DNA of 64,000 nucleotides from Zobellella endophytica (GCF_003012775.1 NZ_PXYG01000006.1:124001-188000); one strand, 5' to 3'; positions 37,132 to 47,633 are shown, numbered from the stretch's first letter. Program-made: numbers and translations. Notes: generated from the letters alone by a model not told the origin.

Positions 37132-38091
37132 ATGAGTAAGAAACTGCTGAGACAATTGACCCTGGCGCGCTGTGTTCCTTATCGTCCGTACAAGCTGACC
37201 GCTCGCCAGCTGCAAGAAAAACTGGAAGAAGAAGGCATCCAGGTCAGCCTGCGCACGGTACAGCGGGATCTGGAAGAAATGTCCGGTATGGGCCTGTTCG
37301 ATCTCACCTCCGATGATCGCAGCAAGCCCCATGGCTGGTGCTTCGAACGTAATGGTTTGAACGATTTCGCCAACTTCATGCCACTGGGTCTGGCCATGGC
37401 ACTGAAAACCTGGAACGACCAGGCCGCCGACCTGTTGCCGGCCAGCGTGCTGGCCGAACTGAACCCCATCATCGACAAGGCCACCCAGGTGATCAAAGAC
37501 AGCCAGAGCGAGCTGGCCAGTCGCTGGATGGAAAACGTGGTGCAGTTGCCCAAGCCGTTCCCGGGCAGCCCGGAAATGCGCCGCGCCACCACCATTCGCG
37601 ATGCCCTGTGGCGTGGCCGCAAGTTCAGCGCCGAGATCAAGCGGGTGATCAAGGGGCGCACCGTCTGGCTTCGCTATGAACAGGTCAATCCGCTCGGCAT
37701 CGTCAGCCGCAAGGACGGCCCCATGCTGCTGTGCACCGTGTCGGACATGGATCCCAAGATTTACGGCATCCCCTTCGAACACATTAAAGAAGTGGAGCTG
37801 ACCAGTCGTCCTGTTACCCAGCCGCGGGAATTCAGCGTCAACAAGCTGATCCGCGAGAAAGGCTACGAAGAAGAAGCGGAAACCATCCACTTCGTCGGAC
37901 GGATCTCCAATCCCAGCCGGGCTATACTGGAAGATTCGATCCCGGGTAACAACCCCAGGTTGACCCGTTACGACAAGCAGAGCATGATGGTCGAAACCGA
38001 CGTGAAAGATTCGCCCGAGTTTCGCCGCTGGTTGACCGAAATGGCGGGAAAAGTCGAAGTACTGGCGCCGGAATCGCTGAAAAACCGCTGA
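37132..38091 (+). CDS. WYL-domain transcriptional regulator
   Basis: A 319-residue protein: N-terminal winged helix (YKLTARQLQEKLEEEGIQVS then LRTVQRDLEEMSGMGLF, about 20-58), a middle helical part and a C-terminal WYL domain (about 165-245) with the variant core VWLRYEQVNPLGIVSRKDGP, ending with a WCX-type extension. The ATG at 37132 has GAGGG seven bases upstream; an earlier ATG (37114) lacks a site. WYL regulators sense ligands such as nucleic acids or nucleotides and often control defence or DNA-damage genes. Its target here is unknown; the adjacent ftsZ-like gene is separated by a terminator. Confidence 0.82.
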   Translation: MSKKLLRQLTLARCVPYRPYKLTARQLQEKLEEEGIQVSLRTVQRDLEEMSGMGLFDLTSDDRSKPHGWCFERNGLNDFANFMPLGLAMALKTWNDQAADLLPASVLAELNPIIDKATQVIKDSQSELASRWMENVVQLPKPFPGSPEMRRATTIRDALWRGRKFSAEIKRVIKGRTVWLRYEQVNPLGIVSRKDGPMLLCTVSDMDPKIYGIPFEHIKEVELTSRPVTQPREFSVNKLIREKGYEEEAETIHFVGRISNPSRAILEDSIPGNNPRLTRYDKQSMMVETDVKDSPEFRRWLTEMAGKVEVLAPESLKNR

Positions 38092-38115
38092 CTATTATAA
38101 AGACACTGACCCCGG

Positions 38116-38144
38116 GGGCTGACTGGTTCAGCCCTTTTGTTTTT
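38116..38144 (+). terminator. Terminator after the WYL regulator
   Basis: GGGCTGA / TCAGCCC seven-base stem, loop CTGGT, followed by TTTTGTTTTT. It isolates the ftsZ-like gene from readthrough. Confidence 0.85.
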
Positions 38145-38158
38145 CCACGGAGTACAGG

Positions 38159-39238
38159 ATGAGCGATCTCCTTTTTGAGCCGGCCGCACCGGACTGTGAT
38201 GCCATACACATCAGCGTGGTGGGTGTGGGTGGCTGCGGCGGCAATACCGTCAACCTGCTGGCCGACAGCGCCCTGCCGCTGCACGTGAATATCGTGGCCA
38301 TGAATACCGATGCCAAGGCCCTGCAGCAGAGCCGGGTCGGCACCCTGCAACTGGGCAAGATCCTGACCCGGGGCCTGGGCGCCGGCGCCGAGGCCGAGGT
38401 GGGCCGCCGCGCCGCCGAAGAGAGCCTGGCCGAGATCCGCGCCCAGTTGAAAGGCGCGGATTTGTGTTTTATTACCGCCGGCATGGGCGGTGGCACCGGT
38501 ACCGGCGCCGCCCCCGTGGTGGCCCAGGTGGCCCGCGAGCTGGGCATCATGACGGTGGCCATCGTCACCCGGCCATTCGGCTTCGAGGGCAAGAAACGGG
38601 CCCGGGCGGCGGAGCTGGGGCTCGAGGCCCTGGCCGACCAGACCGATGCCCTGCTGGTGCTGCCCAACGACTACCTGCTCAAGGTACTGGGTGCCCGCAC
38701 CCCGCTGCTGGCCGCCTTCAGCGAAAGCAGCAGGGTGATCCAGAACGCGGTGAAGGGGCTGGCGGACATCATCGGCCAGACCGGCCTTATCAATATCGAC
38801 TTCGCCGACGTGCGCACCATCATGCGTCAGCAGGGCAAGGCGGTGATGGGCATCGGTATCGGCCACGGGGAAAACAAGGTGGAAGACGCCACCCTGCAGG
38901 CCCTGAACAACCCGCTGCTGGAAAAAGTCGAGCTGGAGCGGGCCCGGGGCGTGCTGCTCAACGTGGTGGCGTCCATGGACATCGGCCTGGACGACTTCCA
39001 GAAAATCGGCGACCGGGTGGCGGAGTGCGTGGGTGAGGACGCCACCGTGGTGTCCGGTATCAGCCTGGATCCCAACCTCACCGACAGCATCCAGGTCACC
39101 ATGATCGCCACCGGCATCCAGCCGCCGCAGGAAACCCTGGCTCCGTCCCAGAGCCGGGAGCGGGCGCAGCCGGCCCCCGCGGAAAACGCCCCCCAGGGTC
39201 TCGATATCCCGGCCTTCCTGCGCCAGCGGCAGCAGTGA
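38159..39238 (+). CDS. FtsZ-family GTPase outside the division cluster
   Basis: A complete 359-residue tubulin-like GTPase. Seen directly: the N-terminal nucleotide loop VVGVGGCGGNTVN (20-32), NTDAKALQ (49-56), the GTP signature GMGGGTGTGAAPVV (108-121), the T7 catalytic loop NIDFADVRTIM (NxDxxD, 212-217), and a C-terminal LDIPAFLRQ peptide of the kind that binds FtsA and ZipA. The linker before that peptide is short (about 25 residues). All active-site motifs are intact. It stands alone between a terminator and hairpins, next to a WYL regulator and a nuclease, not beside ftsQA or lpxC. It is probably a paralogue of the divisome FtsZ, though a relocated sole copy cannot be excluded from this window. 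Confidence 0.88.
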   Translation: MSDLLFEPAAPDCDAIHISVVGVGGCGGNTVNLLADSALPLHVNIVAMNTDAKALQQSRVGTLQLGKILTRGLGAGAEAEVGRRAAEESLAEIRAQLKGADLCFITAGMGGGTGTGAAPVVAQVARELGIMTVAIVTRPFGFEGKKRARAAELGLEALADQTDALLVLPNDYLLKVLGARTPLLAAFSESSRVIQNAVKGLADIIGQTGLINIDFADVRTIMRQQGKAVMGIGIGHGENKVEDATLQALNNPLLEKVELERARGVLLNVVASMDIGLDDFQKIGDRVAECVGEDATVVSGISLDPNLTDSIQVTMIATGIQPPQETLAPSQSRERAQPAPAENAPQGLDIPAFLRQRQQ

Positions 39239-39253
39239 GGCAGGCAAGAAAAA

Positions 39254-39277
39254 GGGCAAGCCGATAAGGGCTTGCCC
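39254..39277 (+). terminator. Hairpin downstream of the ftsZ-like gene
   Basis: GGGCAAGCC / GGCTTGCCC, nine-base stem with loop GATAAG, 15 bases past the stop. No T-run on the plus strand; As on its other side would give Ts on the minus strand. Confidence 0.6.
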
Positions 39278-39298
39278 GCGATGAAGAATACCAGTTGA

Positions 39299-39323
39299 TT
39301 ATCCGGGTCACCAACCCGGATAA
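39299..39323. repeat. Perfect 10-base palindrome
   Basis: TTATCCGGGT / ACCCGGATAA with a 5-base loop (CACCA) in the 190-base gap between the ftsZ-like gene and the nuclease gene. It may be a second terminator element or an operator. Confidence 0.55.
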
Positions 39324-39430
39324 CTGAACTTCGAAAGCAATCTAGGGTCTCGGGCGCTATTTAATCGCCAGGAACCGCAAAAACCCAGCAGTGATTATTG
39401 ATTGTTTGATATCGCTCGCGTTATTCGGGC

Positions 39431-40582
39431 TCAACGCGGTGAAAGCGTGACCCCTCTCACACCCTGGGCCGCCAGGTCCACCCACACCAGGCGGTGATCC
39501 GAGCTGACGGCGCGATCGGGCCAGCCCCGGTTCCAGAACAGATCGGCCTGGGCATGGCCCGGCGGCAGCCAGAATACCCCGCTGGCCAGGGCCTGCAGAC
39601 CGCGTCCGGGCAACACATAGTCGAGCCGCAGCCCCTGGCTGTGGGTCCAGTGGCGGGGCGAGCCCCGGCGTGCCCCCACCCCTTTCAGGCCGAAACCGCC
39701 ACGGGAGCCCGGCCGCAGGCGCCCCAGGGCCACGCTGCGGTTGAGCACGGGATCGGCCAGCAGCGCCTGGATGGCGTCGCGGAAACCGTCGCCATCCAGC
39801 GGATCCGCGTTCAGATCGCCCAGGATCACGAAATCGGCCCCCGCTTCCAGGCCGCCGCGCTGCCCGGCATCGTCGATCAGGTAATCGCCCCGCCCCGGGC
39901 GGACATAGTCGTGCCACAGCCGCAGCTCGTCGTGATTGCGGCAGCTGTTGCGCCGCTCCGTCCCTTCGTCGATGGGCGGCGCCGGATGGCAAGCCAGCAG
40001 GTGCAGCACCCGGCCGTTGGGCAGTTGCACCGGCAGATCCAGGTGATTCTTGGACGACAGCGGCAGTACCTCGAGCGCCGCCGGCGAATAGTAGGGCCCG
40101 GCCTCGGTCCGGGGCAGCAGGGCATTCGGCATGTCCCGCCACAGAAAACGACGAAAGCTGCGCAACCGCGTCACCAGCAGCGGAAAACGAGACAGCACGG
40201 CAAAACCGTACTGGCCGTGGAAGGCCCCAAAGCCCAGTCCGTCTTCCGGCAGCCGAGGCTCGCCCTCGCCATGCAGCCGGACCGGCGCCAGCAGGCCGGT
40301 ATTGGTGGCCGCCAGATAGACGTAGGGATAGTCGATGCCGTCTTCCCCCGCCGCCAGGAAGCGCTGGCAGAACAGCCGCAGGGGCCGGTAGTCCCGGCCT
40401 TCGCCGTCGTGATCGAACTCGTTCAGCAGCACCACATCCGGCCGGATACGCCGCAGGATACGGCCGATGTTGTGCATCTGGCGGCTGCCTGCCCCGGCGA
40501 TGTCGGCGGCCAGTTGCCCCGGCATCCGCCGATCCAGGGCCACATTGAAGCTGGCGATACGTATTTTCTGCACGGGACTCAT
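39431..40582 (-). CDS. Endonuclease/exonuclease/phosphatase-family protein
   Basis: A 383-residue EEP-fold protein: RIASFNVALDRR at the start (metal Asn), DVVLLNEFDHD (Glu ligand, about 50-60), HLLACHPAPP, DFVILGDLNADPLDGD (catalytic Asp/Asn) and the C-terminal SSDHRLVWVDL (Asp-His pair). All catalytic elements are present. The inserted WTHSQGLRLDYVLPG matches secreted nuclease-like EEP proteins, but no signal peptide is visible. The substrate could be DNA, a phospholipid or a phosphoester. It is convergent with the ftsZ-like gene. Confidence 0.8.
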   Translation of the reverse strand: MSPVQKIRIASFNVALDRRMPGQLAADIAGAGSRQMHNIGRILRRIRPDVVLLNEFDHDGEGRDYRPLRLFCQRFLAAGEDGIDYPYVYLAATNTGLLAPVRLHGEGEPRLPEDGLGFGAFHGQYGFAVLSRFPLLVTRLRSFRRFLWRDMPNALLPRTEAGPYYSPAALEVLPLSSKNHLDLPVQLPNGRVLHLLACHPAPPIDEGTERRNSCRNHDELRLWHDYVRPGRGDYLIDDAGQRGGLEAGADFVILGDLNADPLDGDGFRDAIQALLADPVLNRSVALGRLRPGSRGGFGLKGVGARRGSPRHWTHSQGLRLDYVLPGRGLQALASGVFWLPPGHAQADLFWNRGWPDRAVSSDHRLVWVDLAAQGVRGVTLSPR

Positions 40583-40653
40583 GGGCTACTTGCCTTTACC
40601 GGTCAAACTGTCATCATCTTGGCTTTAACAGCTGTTTTTCAGGGAGGAAAACA

Positions 40654-40971
40654 ATGTTTAGCATACTGGTATCGACGTCGCTGGCCCTGTTCGGCCTGCT
40701 GTACCTGCTGCGCCGCCAGCAGGAAAGCTTCTGCATCCGCATCGAAGGCATTCATCTTAATGTAAAACGGGGCCGTCCGCCCCAGGCGCTGCTGAGCCAT
40801 TGCCAGCAGCTGATGCAGGACGCCCGTACCCTCAAGGGCACCATCCGCGGAGTCAAGAAAGGCAGCGGCATCACCCTGAGCTGCTCACGCAGTATTCCCG
40901 CCTCCTATCGCCAGGATATCCGCCTGTTCTGGCAAAAACAGCCGCAACCCGAGCCGTCGGTCAGAACATGA
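40654..40971 (+). CDS. DUF3634 small membrane protein
   Basis: A 105-residue protein with an N-terminal membrane helix (about 3-20) and a soluble domain (FCIRIEGIHLNVKRGRPP, then LKGTIRGVKKGSGITLSCSRSIP) that fits the DUF3634 family of gammaproteobacteria. The start has GGGAGG seven bases upstream. Function unknown. Confidence 0.75.
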   Translation: MFSILVSTSLALFGLLYLLRRQQESFCIRIEGIHLNVKRGRPPQALLSHCQQLMQDARTLKGTIRGVKKGSGITLSCSRSIPASYRQDIRLFWQKQPQPEPSVRT

Positions 40972-41082
40972 CCTTCGCCACCGGGCCGGCCGGCGGCGGA
41001 GTCACGGAAATTCCCCCACGGCTCTTGACCTGAACCGCATTTCCCGCTTTGCTGGGAGTATTATTCATCATGAGGCCAAACC

Positions 41083-41754
41083 ATGAAATTGTACCCCCTG
41101 TTGCTGTGCGCCCTGCTGGCCGCCTGTGCCGGCAAGCCCCCCGCGGAGCAAAGCAAGGAGCCGGCCACCCCGGCCGACAGCGGTACCTCCACATCCCAGA
41201 CCGATGTCGTGCCCAAGGGCGAGTTTACCCAGATCGATATCAGCCGCTCTCAGCAGGCAATGGAGTCCATTACCGGCGGCCAGGCGGAAACCATCAACGA
41301 GGTGCTGAAAAGCCCCAACGATTATGCTCCGCCGGTGCTGTACCTGATTTCCGCCATCATGTTCGACAACGACTATCAGGACCAGGCCACCTTCTGGTAT
41401 TACGCAGCCCAGCTGCGGGCGCGCAGCGATGCCAACAAGTCCGGCGATAAAACCACCCACGGCGCCGTCAGCCAGCTGAACCAGCGCTTCGGCAGCCGGA
41501 TCAACCCCTACGCCCTGAGCAACCCGGACCGCCTGGCGGGCATAGTGGGTCAGGTACTGGAGTGGGACAGCCAGCAAAGCCGCAATTACGACCCGCGCTG
41601 GATCGCCCTGCAGGGCCAGGACGTGATTAATGAAACCCAGGTCAATTTCGCCCCCCGCGACAAGTGGCCGGAGATCGATGCCCTCACCCGCAGCCAGTAT
41701 CGCCAGGGTCTGGAGCAGGCGCTGGCCGAACTGCGCGAACGCCAGCCCGAGTAA
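41083..41754 (+). CDS. Predicted lipoprotein, unknown function
   Basis: A 223-residue protein with signal peptide and lipobox LLAAC (Cys15), then a low-complexity Pro/Thr/Ser stretch and a helical domain from about residue 45 (EFTQIDISRSQQAMESITGG; ESTINEV-like segment; YLISAIMFDNDYQDQATFWY). I recognise no family with certainty. The clear lipobox, GAGG ribosome site and downstream terminator support a real, monocistronic gene. Confidence 0.75.
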   Translation: MKLYPLLLCALLAACAGKPPAEQSKEPATPADSGTSTSQTDVVPKGEFTQIDISRSQQAMESITGGQAETINEVLKSPNDYAPPVLYLISAIMFDNDYQDQATFWYYAAQLRARSDANKSGDKTTHGAVSQLNQRFGSRINPYALSNPDRLAGIVGQVLEWDSQQSRNYDPRWIALQGQDVINETQVNFAPRDKWPEIDALTRSQYRQGLEQALAELRERQPE

Positions 41755-41774
41755 CAGCCCGAACCAACAGTCTG

Positions 41775-41806
41775 ACATCCCGGTCTTTACCGGGATGTTT
41801 GTTTTT
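41775..41806 (+). terminator. Terminator after the lipoprotein gene
   Basis: ACATCCCGGT / ACCGGGATGT ten-base stem, loop CTTT, followed by TTGTTTTT. Confidence 0.9.
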
Positions 41807-41931
41807 GGGTCCGTGCTCGCCGGCAGGCATGACTATCATCGCCGTTTATGATAGATAAATTAGGTACTTACTAAAAAACAACGCACGCCCCCTTTACTTG
41901 CAGCACGCCGATATCACTGGAGAGCACACCG

Positions 41932-42612
41932 ATGAACAGCACACCACACCCCCCGGTCAAGGTCTGGGACTGGTCCATCCGGTTTTTTCACTGGAGCCTG
42001 CCGGTACTGCTGTTCCTGCTGTGGCGCTCCGCCGGCGAAGACATGGATCGGCATATGCAGCTGGCCCGGATCATGCTCGGGCTGCTACTGTATCGCCTCC
42101 TCTGGGGCTTCGTCGGGACCCCCTACGCCCGCTTCAGCCACTTCGTCTACCATCCGGGACACATCATCGCCTACCTGCGCGCCTCGTTAACCCCGGCGAA
42201 ACCGGTGTACCTCAGCCACAATCCGCTGGGCGGCATCATGGTGCTGGCCCTGCTGGGCACCCTGCTGTTCCAGGCCAGCACCGGCCTGTTCGCCACCGAC
42301 GACATCTTCTACAACGGCCCCTTGTACGACAGCGTGTCCGGCGCCACCGCAAGCTGGATGACCCAATGGCACAAGAGCTGGTTCTACCAAGGATTGCTGG
42401 TACTGGTCGGCCTGCACCTGATGGCGGTGGGGCTTTATAAACTGCGGGGCGAGGCGCTGGTCGGAGCCATGATCACCGGCCACAAGGCGCCGGAGCCCGG
42501 CAAGGTGGCCGACCGGCTCGCCCTCCGGCCGCAGGCCTTCCCCTGGCTCAGGTTCGCCGCCGCCGTCGCCCTGTCCTGCGGGCTGGTGTGGCTGATTTTC
42601 GACGGGCTTTAA
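41932..42612 (+). CDS. Cytochrome b561-type membrane protein
   Basis: A 226-residue di-heme-type cytochrome b with about four to five membrane helices. Heme-ligand histidines are seen in RFFHWSLPVLLFLLWR and in GLHLMAVGLYK, with others in SHFVYHPGH and TQWHKSW. It belongs to the cytochrome b/Ni-Fe hydrogenase b-subunit superfamily. A cytochrome c' gene lies immediately downstream in convergent orientation, recalling the cybP-cycP pairs of other proteobacteria, so the two may exchange electrons. Confidence 0.87.
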   Translation: MNSTPHPPVKVWDWSIRFFHWSLPVLLFLLWRSAGEDMDRHMQLARIMLGLLLYRLLWGFVGTPYARFSHFVYHPGHIIAYLRASLTPAKPVYLSHNPLGGIMVLALLGTLLFQASTGLFATDDIFYNGPLYDSVSGATASWMTQWHKSWFYQGLLVLVGLHLMAVGLYKLRGEALVGAMITGHKAPEPGKVADRLALRPQAFPWLRFAAAVALSCGLVWLIFDGL

Positions 42613-42616
42613 CCTA

Positions 42617-42638
42617 AAAGGAGCCTTCCGGCTCCTTT
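42617..42638. terminator. Terminator between cytochrome b and c' genes
   Basis: AAAGGAGCC / GGCTCCTTT nine-base stem with a 4-base loop, between convergent genes. Confidence 0.85.
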
Positions 42639-42644
42639 GTCTGC

Positions 42645-43106
42645 TTACTGGCGGTAGTCGTCGTGACAGCTCTTGCAGCTCTGCATCACCTTGGCCACCG
42701 CCGGGCGGGCCTCGGCGGCATCGAAGCCGGGCTGACCCGACACCTCGATCAGCTCCTGCAGCGCCGTGCCCAGGTTCTGGCCCTTGGCCTGGAAACCGTC
42801 CATATCATCCCACGCCTGCGGCAGAATATTGCTGTCGGACACTTCCCGGGTCTCGGGAAAATAGGTTTCCCCCAGCAAGCTGGCCGCATTGCCCAGGTTC
42901 ACCGCCCGCTGATGCAGGGCAACGGCGTCAAAGTCGATGTCCCCTTTCACCATGGCCCCCATAACCTTGGTCTGGGCGCTCATCACCTGATAAATGGACT
43001 GGCGATATTTTACCGCATCATCCGGCTTGAACAGCTGATCCTGGGCGGTAGCGGCGGTGGCGAACAGGCTGGTGGCGACGGCGATCATCAGTGTCTTTTT
43101 CAACAT
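42645..43106 (-). CDS. Cytochrome c'
   Basis: A periplasmic four-helix-bundle c-type cytochrome, 153 residues from the ATG at 43106 (AAGGAG eight bases upstream). Signal peptide MLKKTLMIAVATSLFATAATA, mature start QDQLFKPDDAVKYRQSIYQV, and the C-terminal heme site CKSCHDDYR. Such proteins bind NO or CO at a five-coordinate heme and help in NO tolerance. The longer frame from 43142 would add a sequence without signal-peptide character. Confidence 0.92.
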   Translation of the reverse strand: MLKKTLMIAVATSLFATAATAQDQLFKPDDAVKYRQSIYQVMSAQTKVMGAMVKGDIDFDAVALHQRAVNLGNAASLLGETYFPETREVSDSNILPQAWDDMDGFQAKGQNLGTALQELIEVSGQPGFDAAEARPAVAKVMQSCKSCHDDYRQ

Positions 43107-43686
43107 TGCAGTGCTCCTTGGTGACATTGGCTGGGTGCTCAAAAGGCACCCTTTTTAATTAGCGTTCAACGATATTACAGCGCATCCCCCAGATCCACCA
43201 CCAAGGTGGTAAAGCGGGCACCGGATGGAAACATCCCGAATAGTACCGAAAGAGTCCGCCTTTGTTTTTATCCGGCAGCGCAGGCCGCGACCCGGAAAAA
43301 GCATGACGCGCTTGCACGACAGCCGGATGACAACGCCATCCCGTCTTTCTACCCGCAACGGTGTCCTCCCCGCCCCTGAATATTCATCGCCCAAGGAATG
43401 GTTAGTGAACGATTCAATTTACATGAATCTCACCTTGTTTAGCGGTGTGCTTATGGTGAAAAACCGCCGACACACGAAGCAAAAACCACACTAAACCCCA
43501 TTCAAAAAGAACAAAAAATCAGCAAATAAAATGAACGGGCACCTTAAAAAGATAGAGATACATAGAAAAACCAATGAATTACATATTTTCCCTGGGTTTG
43601 GCGACCACAGAAAAAACCACAACACTTGATTATTTTGACTCTAACCTTTAGCCTTATTTTTATTGAACGGTCAATCAGCGAAAAAT
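43107..43686. other. Intergenic region between cytochrome c' and betI
   Basis: 580 bases with no convincing gene. The last 250 bases are AT-rich and carry the betI promoter region. A TTGACT at 43635-43640 is a possible -35. Two related dyad-like sequences occur, ATTGAACGGTCAAT at 43662 and AGTGAACGATTCAAT at 43404. An 89-codon frame at 43225-43494 has no ribosome site and no recognisable product. Confidence 0.6.
43662..43675. promoter_or_regulatory. BetI operator candidate
   Basis: ATTGA-ACGG-TCAAT, an inverted repeat 11 bases upstream of the betI start. It resembles ATTGA/TCAAT-type BetI sites and is placed where a repressor would block the betIBA promoter. Confidence 0.6.
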
Positions 43687-44279
43687 ATGCCTATCGTCGG
43701 AGTACAGGAAACACGCAAGCAGCAGCTGATCGAGGCCACCCTGGCCTCGGTGGCCGAGTACGGCCTGCAGCACACCACCATCAACAGCATCAGCCGGCTG
43801 GCGGGGATGTCGTCGGGCATCATCAGCCACTATTTCGGCGGCAAGCAGGGGCTGATTGAGGCCACCGTCCGGCAACTGCTGGATGAGCTGAAACAGGCAC
43901 TGCTCAGCCGCGCCAGCGCCGACATCGCCCCGCAGCAGCGGCTGCTGCGGATAGTGGAAGCCAACTTCACCGAGTTCCAGCGCTCGCGTCCGGCCACCAA
44001 AACCTGGCTCAGCTTCTGGGCCCAGGCCATGCACGACCCCGGCCTGGCCCGGCTGCAACACATCAACAGCCAGCGGCTGCTCAGCAACCTGCGCTATTCC
44101 TTCCGCCCCCTGCTGGGGCCGGAGCAGGCCAAGATTGCCGCCCGCCAGACCGCCGCCCTGATCGACGGCTTCTGGCTGCGCAGCGCCCTGAGCGAATCGC
44201 CGGAAGCCGACTTCCGCGACGCCGAGGCCCTGTGCAAAACCTTTATCGATAACCTGTTACAGCAGTACGGAGTCAAAGC

Positions 44280-44289
<10 letters not shown>
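43687..44289 (+). CDS. betI: Choline-responsive TetR repressor BetI
   Basis: Repressor of the choline-to-betaine genes, released by choline. From the ATG at 43687 the product is 200 residues, [19 protein letters not shown], matching BetI N termini (MPKLGMQSIRRRQLI in E. coli). The helix-turn-helix is [22 protein letters not shown], followed by [29 protein letters not shown], typical BetI (shown in part). A TTG in the same frame at 43663 lies within the operator. The stop overlaps betB by 10 bases. Confidence 0.93.
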
Positions 44290-45743
<1,454 letters not shown>

Positions 45744-45749
45744 GGGCCA

Positions 45750-45852
45750 GCCCGTAGGGTCGACTTCAGTCGACCAGGGACGGCCCATTGAAATGGGCCC
45801 GACAGCACACAGCGGGAGCGACCTGGCCCCGTAGGGTCGACTTCAGTCGACC
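45750..45852. repeat. Palindrome cluster between betB and betA
   Basis: Two identical copies of GGTCGACTTCAGTCGACC (45758-45775 and 45835-45852) flank GGCCCATTGAAATGGGCC (45782-45799). Each is an 8-base perfect stem with a 2-base loop. This is the layout of REP/BIME clusters and could shape betB-betA mRNA stability. Confidence 0.8.
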
Positions 45853-45873
45853 AAATCCAGACGAGGTAACGCA

Positions 45874-47556
45874 ATGAATAACGTATTCGACTATATCATC
45901 GTGGGCGCGGGCTCGGCCGGCTGCGTGCTGGCCAACCGCCTCACCGAGGACGGCCAGCACACCGTGCTGCTGCTGGAAACCGGCGGCAGCGACAAGAGCA
46001 TCTTCATCCAGATGCCCACCGCCCTGTCCATCCCCATGAACACCAAGAAGTACGCCTGGCAGTTCGAGACCGAGCCCGAGCCCTTCCTGGATAACCGTCG
46101 CATGCACTGCCCGCGCGGCAAGGTACTGGGCGGCTCTTCCTCCATCAACGGCATGGTCTACGTGCGCGGCCACGCCCGCGACTTCGACGAATGGCAACAG
46201 CACGGCGCCGAGGGCTGGGACTACGCCCACTGCCTGCCCTATTTCAAGAAGGCCGAAAGCTGGGCCTTCGGCGGCGACGACTACCGCGGCGACCAGGGGC
46301 CGCTCGGGGTCAACAACGGCAACCGGATGCAAAACCCGCTGTACCAGGCCTTTGTGGACGCCGGGGTGGAAGCCGGTTACTTCCACACCGCCGACTACAA
46401 CGGCCGCCAGCAGGAGGGCTTCGGCCCCATGCACATGACGGTAAAGAACGGCGTACGCTGGTCCACCGCCAACGCCTACCTGCGCCCGGCCATGGGCCGC
46501 GCCAACCTGACCGTGATCACCCACGCCCTGGTGCACCGGGTGCTGCTGGACGGCAAGCGGGCGGTGGGGGTGCGCTATGAGCGCAACGGCCAGGTGCAGG
46601 AGGTGCGGGTCAGCAAGGAGGTCATCCTCAGCGCCGGCCCCATCGGCTCGCCGCACCTGCTGCAGCTCTCCGGCATCGGTGCCAGGGAGGCCCTGGAATC
46701 GGCCGGCATCGAACTCAAACACGAACTGCCCGGGGTGGGCGAGAACCTGCAGGACCACCTGGAGTTCTACTTCCAGTTCCGCTGCAAGCAGCCGATTTCG
46801 CTCAACGGCAAGCTGGATTGGTGGAACAAGTTCCTGATCGGCAGCCGCTGGCTGCTGAAGAAGGACGGCCTGGGCGCCACCAACCACTTCGAGTCCTGCG
46901 GCTTTATCCGCTCGAAAGCCGGGGTGGAATGGCCCGATCTGCAGTACCACTTCCTGCCCGCCGCCATGCGCTACGACGGCCGCGAGGCCTTCGCCGGCCA
47001 CGGCTTCCAGGTGCATATCGGCCACAACAAGCCGAAGAGCCGGGGTTTCGTGCAGGTGGCCAGCGCCGACCCCAAGGCCGCACCGCGCATCCGTTTCAAC
47101 TACCTGGAGCACGAGGAAGACCGCGAAGGCTTTCGCGCCTGCGTGCGCCTGACCCGGGAGATCATCAACCAGCCGGCGATGGACCCCTACCGGGACGCGG
47201 AAATCCAGCCCGGTGAACAGGTCAGGACGGACGAGGAGATCGACGCCTTCGTGCGCCGGTCGGTGGAAAGCGCCTACCACCCCTCCTGCTCCTGCCGCAT
47301 GGGCACCGACGACCTGGCGGTGGTGGACCCGGAAGCCAAAGTGCGCGGCATCAAGGGCCTGCGGGTGGTGGACTCCTCCATCTTCCCCACCATTCCCAAC
47401 GGCAACCTCAACGCCCCCACCATCATGGCGGCGGAGCGGGCCGCAGATCTGATCCGGGGCAAGGCGCCGCTGGCTCCCTCCACCGCCGAGGTGGGCATGG
47501 ACCAGGAGTGGCAACGCCGCCAGCGGGCCAACAGCCCCAAGCGCAATATTGCCTGA
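45874..47556 (+). CDS. betA: Choline dehydrogenase
   Basis: Membrane-associated GMC flavoprotein oxidising choline to betaine aldehyde. 560 residues: FAD motif [18 protein letters not shown] (4-21), GMC signature 1 near [19 protein letters not shown], signature 2 [15 protein letters not shown], and the C-terminal active-site His/Asn region ([35 protein letters not shown], shown in part). The length equals E. coli BetA. The ATG follows GAGG at six bases, just after the betB-betA palindrome cluster. Confidence 0.96.
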   Translation: MNNVFDYIIVGAGSAGCVLANRLTEDGQHTVLLLETGGSDKSIFIQMPTALSIPMNTKKYAWQFETEPEPFLDNRRMHCPRGKVLGGSSSINGMVYVRGHARDFDEWQQHGAEGWDYAHCLPYFKKAESWAFGGDDYRGDQGPLGVNNGNRMQNPLYQAFVDAGVEAGYFHTADYNGRQQEGFGPMHMTVKNGVRWSTANAYLRPAMGRANLTVITHALVHRVLLDGKRAVGVRYERNGQVQEVRVSKEVILSAGPIGSPHLLQLSGIGAREALESAGIELKHELPGVGENLQDHLEFYFQFRCKQPISLNGKLDWWNKFLIGSRWLLKKDGLGATNHFESCGFIRSKAGVEWPDLQYHFLPAAMRYDGREAFAGHGFQVHIGHNKPKSRGFVQVASADPKAAPRIRFNYLEHEEDREGFRACVRLTREIINQPAMDPYRDAEIQPGEQVRTDEEIDAFVRRSVESAYHPSCSCRMGTDDLAVVDPEAKVRGIKGLRVVDSSIFPTIPNGNLNAPTIMAAERAADLIRGKAPLAPSTAEVGMDQEWQRRQRANSPKRNIA

Positions 47557-47591
47557 ATAAAAAAGTGTTGAGCGTCCTTTCAGTCTTTAAC

Positions 47592-47633
47592 TATCGCAAT
47601 CGGTGGCGCCACGCCGCCACCGGCCCCGCGATA
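47592..47633. terminator. Long hairpin after betA
   Basis: TATCGC (47592) and GCGATA (47628) enclose the inner stem GGTGGCG / CGCCACC. It is an extended stem structure 36 bases past the betA stop without a T-run; it could attenuate or stabilise the betIBA transcript. Confidence 0.5.

Noticed and set aside
43225-43494. 89-codon frame upstream of betI
   Set aside because: No ribosome site, no recognisable family, and atypical composition; it lies in a regulatory region.
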